Shown in pieces: positions 58,806 through 64,000 of a DNA stretch of 64,000 nucleotides; position 1 is the first letter of the stretch, and each line of letters opens with the position of its first letter. The notes beneath the pieces were generated by a model. That model was not told where the DNA came from, did no database searches, and worked only from the letters and a program-made list of their open reading frames with translations. Both the position numbers and the translations under genes were made by a program. Location of the stretch: positions 1-64,000 of the forward strand of contig JAFCCL010000006.1 of assembly GCA_017610205.1 (NCBI GenBank), in the 5' to 3' direction. Origin of the DNA: Candidatus Iainarchaeum sp. Lineage in GTDB: Archaea > Iainarchaeota > Iainarchaeia > Iainarchaeales > GCA-2688035.

Positions 58806-59842
58806 GTAAAACAGCAAGTGGAACATATGAAAGGGTGTGCAAAACAGTCTGCGAAATTGTTCCACAGGAAAGAAGAGTTGCAAAAGTTTTTCCAAAGCTT
58901 AAGTATGCTGGCATAAAAGAAAATTTTGATGTCTGGATTGGAAAAAGAATGATTTTGGTTTTCTTTGCAGGAGTAATTGGATTTCTTTTGCCTTTGGCTC
59001 TTGGAAGATACTTTGCATTTCTTGACTTTTCAGCCTTTGTAATGCCTTTGTTTGAAGCAATAGGTCTTGGAATTGCTTTTGCACTTGCAGCAGTGCTTGC
59101 AGTTTACCTTCATCTTTATTACACAATTGAAGGCCGTGCTTCAATGGTTGAAGCAATTTTGCCTGACTTTTTGATGCTTGTAGCAAGCAATATTAGTGCA
59201 GGAATGACTCCTTTTTCAGCATTTAGGGAAGGTGCAAGGAAAGAATTTGGGCCTTTAAGTGAGGAAATAAAAATTGCTTCTGCAAAAAGCCTTGGAACAA
59301 AAAGCTTTGGACTAGCCCTAAAACAGCTTACAGTAAAAATAAATTCAAAGATTTTGAGGGAAACAGTTTCATTCTTTGCACAGTCTCTGAAAAGCGGAGG
59401 CAAGCTCTCAAAGCTTCTTGAAACAAGCGCCCTTGACTTAAGAAGGACACAGGAAATGAAAAAGGATTTGGCTTCAAGTACAAGAATGTATATAATGTTT
59501 GTTGCATTTGTAATAGTAATCGCAACCCCATTGCTTTTAGGAGTATCAATTCAATTCCTTGAAATGATTTCCACTGTACAGGGAGAGCAATTGTCACAGG
59601 GAAGCCAAGGAATTTCAAGCGTTACGTTTCTTTCATCAGAATTGAATGTAAAACCAGCCTTTATGCTAAACCTTTCCTATATTTTGCTTACTGGAAATGC
59701 AATTCTTGCATCGCTCTTTATAGGAGTTATTGGAGGCGGAAAGGCAAAAATGGGCTTAAGATATACTCCTGCAATTCTAATTTCCTCAATAATTGTGTTT
59801 GTTTTCCTTGAACAAATTCTTAATTCAATGTTTGGAATTTAA
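58802..59842 (+). CDS. Type II secretion F-domain membrane protein (TadC-like)
   Basis: LPDFLMLVASNISAGMTPFSAFREGARKEFGPLSEEIK. Confidence 0.88.
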   Translation: MSKTASGTYERVCKTVCEIVPQERRVAKVFPKLKYAGIKENFDVWIGKRMILVFFAGVIGFLLPLALGRYFAFLDFSAFVMPLFEAIGLGIAFALAAVLAVYLHLYYTIEGRASMVEAILPDFLMLVASNISAGMTPFSAFREGARKEFGPLSEEIKIASAKSLGTKSFGLALKQLTVKINSKILRETVSFFAQSLKSGGKLSKLLETSALDLRRTQEMKKDLASSTRMYIMFVAFVIVIATPLLLGVSIQFLEMISTVQGEQLSQGSQGISSVTFLSSELNVKPAFMLNLSYILLTGNAILASLFIGVIGGGKAKMGLRYTPAILISSIIVFVFLEQILNSMFGI

Positions 59843-60027
59843 ATTAATCAAACTTGCTCAAAAAGTAAGTATTTAGTTGGGTCTATCTTCAAGGCTCAGA
59901 AATGCGTTAAAACTGCCAAAATTGAAAAATAGCACTCAGTGACTAAATACGTACCTCAAAAAAAAGCTTTATATAGAAGAAAACACTAATTAAAACCAGT
60001 TTTATTAAATTAAACGGAGGGAAAAAG

Positions 60028-60486
60028 ATGAAGTTTAAAGGTCAAGGGACAACAGAATATCTGATAATCCTTGCAGTTATAATTGTAGTTGCATTGGTTG
60101 TTGTCGGCGTAATGGGCTGGTTTCCAGGACTTGGAACAGGCATTACAGAAAGCCAGAGCAAAGCATACTGGAAAAGCGCTTCGCCAATAGCAATAACCGA
60201 CTGGAAAATCACAGGAACTGCAGCAGATGCCACATTCTCTTTACAGAATCTGACAACCGACAAAATATCGGTTACTGAGATAACAATTGATGGCGCAGCA
60301 ATTGGATTGGCAGACGTCAACATTGCAGCAGGAGACACCAACGGAAGCGTTACAGGCTCAACAGGCATTGCATGCTCAAGCGGCTCAAGCTACCAATACA
60401 ATATATCAATAAGCTATGATGTTGTAGGCGGAATTTCAGGCAAGACCGAAACAGGGCAAAAGCCATTAGTTGGAAGCTGTCCATAA
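60028..60486 (+). CDS. Major pilin candidate (class III signal peptide)
   Basis: MKFKGQGTTEYLIILAVIIVVALVVVGVMG; TATA-like promoter and ggaggg upstream. Confidence 0.85.
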   Translation: MKFKGQGTTEYLIILAVIIVVALVVVGVMGWFPGLGTGITESQSKAYWKSASPIAITDWKITGTAADATFSLQNLTTDKISVTEITIDGAAIGLADVNIAAGDTNGSVTGSTGIACSSGSSYQYNISISYDVVGGISGKTETGQKPLVGSCP

Positions 60487-60563
60487 AAAAAAGTGTTTTA
60501 TTCAATGGGAAGCATTGTACTTCCCACTATTTTTCATTTTGTTAAATTTAAGTAGGCTATATT

Positions 60564-60860
60564 CTAAAATATTGAAAAACCCATAAAAATAAAGTAAGCA
60601 TAGAAAAACACCTGCGCAAGAATTAATGCAGACGAAGTAAAAATTGTCGACTTCCTGTTTTTTGAAAACCTTTTAACAAAATTCAGCAATAGTACAATAA
60701 GAAAAAGAATTAATGGAAGTGAAAGAATAAAAATGTTCAACACCCACTTTTCAGGAATTCCCCAAACAAACCAAGTTGAAATTATCTTGTAGGCAAAATT
60801 TACCCCAGGCAACACAGCCAGAAAAGAAATTACTATAAAGGCAAGGTTTAATTTTTTCAT
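60564..60860 (-). CDS. Small polytopic membrane protein
   Basis: Three to four predicted hydrophobic helices. Confidence 0.5.
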   Translation of the reverse strand: MKKLNLAFIVISFLAVLPGVNFAYKIISTWFVWGIPEKWVLNIFILSLPLILFLIVLLLNFVKRFSKNRKSTIFTSSALILAQVFFYAYFIFMGFSIF

Positions 60861-60900
60861 TCAAAAAAAGAAAAGGAACAAAACCTATTTAATTGAAATG

Positions 60901-60917
60901 CCTCAGTCCGCCCATCT
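60901..60917. repeat. Interspersed 17-nt motif copy 1 (CCTCAGTCCGCCCATCT)
   Basis: Also at 61999-62015 and 63252-63268. Confidence 0.75.
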
Positions 60918-60948
60918 TATTTGAAAGATGAAGATTTAATTCCATTTT

Positions 60949-61398
60949 TTAAGAGTTCTTGGATTTAACGATGTCTTTTGCTTTTTCAATGAATTTTTCC
61001 GCTTTGTCATATAACTCGCTTAGGTTTTCCTCAAACTTCACTCTTGTGACATTGTATTGAACTTCCTGTCTTAGTCCCCTCAACAAATCAAATAATGATA
61101 AGTCCTCTGAGCTGAGCATTCCTTTTTCGCTGAATTTTTCTTCCAGGTATTTCTGCAGGCAATAGTGGCTTTTCTCCTTTACTCCATGCAAATAAAGTAT
61201 TGCTCTTGCTGCATGAAAAGCCGCATTGTACATTGCTATTGCAGCCATCTCTTCCTTTTTAATGTTTATTAAATCAAAACTTTCATTCAGAAAAAATTCA
61301 GCTTGTGCAAGATCCTGCAATGCAAGCCTCTTGCTTTTAGTGGTTTTCTTGAGTAATCCTTTCTCAAAACAATCATCAACCTCAGTCAAGTTCTTCAC
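60949..61398 (-). CDS. HEPN-domain protein of a HEPN/MNT pair
   Basis: LQDLAQAEFFLNESFDLI...AMYNAAFHAARAILYLHGVKEKSHYCL. Confidence 0.85.
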   Translation of the reverse strand: MKNLTEVDDCFEKGLLKKTTKSKRLALQDLAQAEFFLNESFDLINIKKEEMAAIAMYNAAFHAARAILYLHGVKEKSHYCLQKYLEEKFSEKGMLSSEDLSLFDLLRGLRQEVQYNVTRVKFEENLSELYDKAEKFIEKAKDIVKSKNS

Positions 61399-61939
61399 CT
61401 TCTAAGACAATTGATTTAGCCCTTATTTGCTGCAACAATTCTGTTTTCTCTTTTTCCATTAAATCAACTTTGCTTTTAGTCAACGTAATTAACTGCACAT
61501 CTCTTTTTAGCTGGTTACTCAGCTCTCTTTTGATTTGGCTTATTAAAAGCGAATCTGGCTTTTTTTTAAAATAAATTGCCAAATCAATATCACTGTCACC
61601 AGTCATTTTTCCGGTCGCAGCACTGCCAAACAAGTAAACGCCTAAAGGCCGTAACTTGACCAAGTTTTTAAATGGCCTGGTTATTGTGATTTCATGCACA
61701 AGAATAGTTCTCAGTATGCTTGTCGTTAGAGGATTATTATAATTCAGACTGAAAATTTTTCGGTTCTTTTGTTTTGCCACCACAACAATTTTTTTTAGTG
61801 CAAGCTTTGTCATTATTTTGTGAACAGTACTTGGAGCAAGACCTGTTTTTTCAGCAAGCTCTCGCAGATAGTATTTCTTATTCAAAAGAAGCTCTAATAG
61901 TCGAAATGTGCTTTCATTAAGAAAATCAATATTACCCAT
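61382..61939 (-). CDS. HTH-fused minimal nucleotidyltransferase (MNT) partner
   Basis: YYLRELAEKTGLAPSTVHKIMTKL...GVYLFGSAATGKMTGDSDIDLAIYFKK. Confidence 0.9.
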   Translation of the reverse strand: MGNIDFLNESTFRLLELLLNKKYYLRELAEKTGLAPSTVHKIMTKLALKKIVVVAKQKNRKIFSLNYNNPLTTSILRTILVHEITITRPFKNLVKLRPLGVYLFGSAATGKMTGDSDIDLAIYFKKKPDSLLISQIKRELSNQLKRDVQLITLTKSKVDLMEKEKTELLQQIRAKSIVLEGEELD

Positions 61940-61998
61940 GTAATAATACCAAACGTTCATATATAAAAACGTTTCGTTCACACAGAAAAACAATAAAG

Positions 61999-62015
61999 CC
62001 TCAGTCCACCCATCT
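61999..62015. repeat. Interspersed 17-nt motif copy 2 (CCTCAGTCCACCCATCT)
   Basis: One mismatch to copies 1 and 3. Confidence 0.75.
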
Positions 62016-62057
62016 CTCTCGAAAAATGAAGAAAGACTTACAAGACCTTGAAAAGCA

Positions 62058-62288
62058 TTATTTTAGAAACTTAGCCAGTTCTTCAATGTCAAGGTTAGCT
62101 TGCCTTAGAATGGATTTCATTGTACCTGTTCTAATCACTTGTTTCAAAGGAATAATAACAGTAAGCTTTCTTCCGCTTGCAAATTTCCTGAGCTTTACAT
62201 GACTCCCCCTCTGCTTGACAGATTTAAAGCCAGCCTTCTCCAAAGCTTTAATTACTTCCTTTCCTGAAAGAACTGGAAACTTAGGCAC
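62058..62288 (-). CDS. hicA: HicA-family toxin
   Basis: VLSGKEVIKALEKAGFKSVKQRGSHVKLRKFASGRKLTVIIPLKQVIRTGTMKSILRQANLDIEEL. Confidence 0.95.
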   Translation of the reverse strand: MPKFPVLSGKEVIKALEKAGFKSVKQRGSHVKLRKFASGRKLTVIIPLKQVIRTGTMKSILRQANLDIEELAKFLK

Positions 62289-62490
62289 AGGCTTTCACTT
62301 CAAAAGTAGTGACAAAAGGAGCAATATCTGAAAGCTTTATGTCCTTCTTGTCTTCCAAATAGAGTTCAACAGCCTCTTTCAAATTAGCCAGAGCATCTTC
62401 TATTGAATTGCCTTGCGAAGCAACATCAAGCTCAGGGCACAAAGCAACATACTCGCCCTCTTCTTTACTAATTACTGCAGATAATCTCAA
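62281..62490 (-). CDS. hicB: HicB-family antitoxin
   Basis: AVISKEEGEYVALCPELDVASQGNSIEDALANLKEAVELYLED. Confidence 0.95.
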   Translation of the reverse strand: MRLSAVISKEEGEYVALCPELDVASQGNSIEDALANLKEAVELYLEDKKDIKLSDIAPFVTTFEVKACA

Positions 62491-62562
62491 AATATCACCT
62501 AGTATATTTAATGGATAAACAGTATAAAAAAAGATTTGTTTCCCACCAATTTAACTCTAAAA

Positions 62563-63231
62563 ATGAGCTCAGGCGTGCAATATGGTAGAAAGATAATATT
62601 TAATTGTTTAAGATGCATCATTCTGTTAAAGATGACTCCGAAGAAAGCAATTAGAAAAAGAGAAGCTAGAGTAACACAAAATCTGAAAAAAACGCTTGCG
62701 AGATTAAGACCGAAGCTGAAACCTTTCTTAGCAAATCCAAAACCCATAACTGTCGAACAACTTCGAGCAGGCGACATACTATTTTTTAGGCCGAAATCTG
62801 ATTCAGCTATTATAAGAAAGTGCCTTGCATATGGACACCCGTTTTCGCACATGGCACTCTACATTGGAAATGGTAAAATGTTTAATTTGGCAAAAACCGC
62901 AAGACTGCCACTGGCCGAAACCGTGTTAGCAACTTATGGGGCACCCTTTGTTTTAAGACCGGAAATTACTAAGAGGCAAACAGAAAAAATTGCTGAAAAA
63001 GCAAAAGAGGCTGTTGGAGAAAAGCATAATAAAAAAGTAGAGAAGATGGTTCAGCTAAGCGAATTGACAAACATCGGATTCAAAAAAGCAAGAACCAAAG
63101 GATTCAACTGCACAAATGTAATATCATTTATTTTCTCAGAAGCAGGAATGGACGTGACACCAGGGGTGCATCCTCTAAGAGCCGGACCCTCACATTTCCT
63201 CCGAAACAAAAGACTCAGAAGAATAAACTAA
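62563..63231 (+). CDS. Permuted NlpC/P60 (YiiX-like) papain-fold protein (start uncertain)
   Basis: LRAGDILFFRPKSDSAIIRKCLAYGHPFSHMALYIGNGKMF...KGFNCTNVISFIFSEAG. Confidence 0.7.
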   Translation: MSSGVQYGRKIIFNCLRCIILLKMTPKKAIRKREARVTQNLKKTLARLRPKLKPFLANPKPITVEQLRAGDILFFRPKSDSAIIRKCLAYGHPFSHMALYIGNGKMFNLAKTARLPLAETVLATYGAPFVLRPEITKRQTEKIAEKAKEAVGEKHNKKVEKMVQLSELTNIGFKKARTKGFNCTNVISFIFSEAGMDVTPGVHPLRAGPSHFLRNKRLRRIN

Positions 63232-63251
63232 CCCAATAAAAATATTCACAG

Positions 63252-63268
63252 CCTCAGTCCGCCCATCT
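63252..63268. repeat. Interspersed 17-nt motif copy 3 (CCTCAGTCCGCCCATCT)
   Basis: Identical to copy 1. Confidence 0.75.
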
Positions 63269-63421
63269 TTCTTCATTGCTTGCGCTCTGTGTCATCGTCA
63301 GTTCATCATCGGCAATTAAATTGTACTGCGAATGGCTTTAAAGAATAGGTATTCTTACAATTTTAGAGGCTACCACGCCTCTCGGTTATCTTTTAAAGAA
63401 GTTTTAAACCCATTTTTTTTA

Positions 63422-64000
63422 ATGCTAACTGTAATGAAGTTTGGTGGTAGTATTCTTTCAAGCGAAAGCCAGCTTAAGCGGGTTACCCAAGTTGTTAAAA
63501 AGCGCAGGGAACGGGAAGATGTTTTGATTGTTGTCTCTGCATTGAAAGGGGTTACCAATTCTCTTATTGGGATTGCAAACAAGGCACTTGAAGGCAGCGA
63601 CTTCAAAGAAGAATTTGTAGCAGTAAAAAAACTGCATCTTGAAATGCTTTCAGGCATCAAAGCCAAGAATTATGTGAAAGAGACTGAGAAAGGGCTGCTT
63701 GAAGAGTTTTCTCTGCTTGAAAGGGCACTGCAGGGAATTTTGTGCCTTAAAGAGCTTTCTCCGAGAAGCCTTGATCTTGTGCAGACAGCGGGAGAGAGAC
63801 TATGTGTTTTGCTTCTATTCGCCTATCTTTTGGATGAAAACATTCAGGCAATTGCCTTTGACGGAAGAAAGCAGGGCATTGTAACAAACTCTGATTTTGG
63901 CAGAGCTAGGCCTTTGATGGATGAAACCAAAAAAAAGCTGGAAAAAACGAAGGGATTTGTACACAGCAATGTCCTGATTTTCCCAGGCTTTTTTGGAGTT
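63422..64000 (+). CDS. Aspartate kinase, truncated by window end
   Basis: MLTVMKFGGSILSSESQLKRVTQVVKKRREREDVLIVVSALKGVTNSLI...; runs off the window so absent from the ORF track. Confidence 0.9.
   Translation, partial: MLTVMKFGGSILSSESQLKRVTQVVKKRREREDVLIVVSALKGVTNSLIGIANKALEGSDFKEEFVAVKKLHLEMLSGIKAKNYVKETEKGLLEEFSLLERALQGILCLKELSPRSLDLVQTAGERLCVLLLFAYLLDENIQAIAFDGRKQGIVTNSDFGRARPLMDETKKKLEKTKGFVHSNVLIFPGFFGV

Noticed and set aside
1-64000. CRISPR array
   Set aside because: No regularly spaced identical repeats with unique spacers; the only repeats are tandem pairs or the three widely spaced 17-nt copies, and no Cas genes were recognised.

Overview
AT-rich archaeal chromosome window, probably from a DPANN-type or otherwise small-genome archaeon (lineage is inferred, not proven). 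Archaeal markers visible in the sequence are diphthine synthase, a DUF357 protein, PorGDAB, NucS, RNase HII, archaeal TATA-like boxes and a BHB-type tRNA intron. Most of the window is dense housekeeping sequence: pyrG, enolase, prs, por genes, DHH and PolX proteins, scpB, rnhB. Accessory parts are: (1) a roughly 7 kb island (about 26.5-33.7 kb) next to an IS200-like element, holding a Tes-like radical SAM enzyme, two tandem paralogous proteins of unknown function and a UbiA prenyltransferase, with a truncated NucS remnant on one side and intact NucS on the other; (2) a PorB gene split by a LAGLIDADG intein at its ThDP-binding motif; (3) a tRNA-Pro(CGG) with a 111-nt intron and a clear hBHBh' junction; (4) two IS200/Y1 elements and a decayed DDE transposase; (5) an archaeal type IV pilus/Tad-like locus (about 48.2-60.5 kb); (6) a toxin-antitoxin/peptidase cluster (61-63.2 kb) punctuated by a 17-nt motif present three times; (7) several genes broken by frameshifts or stops. 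The best candidate for an undescribed system is the radical SAM + paralog pair + UbiA operon, which I suggest may modify isoprenoids or lipids. All family names come from reading motifs; no database search was run.
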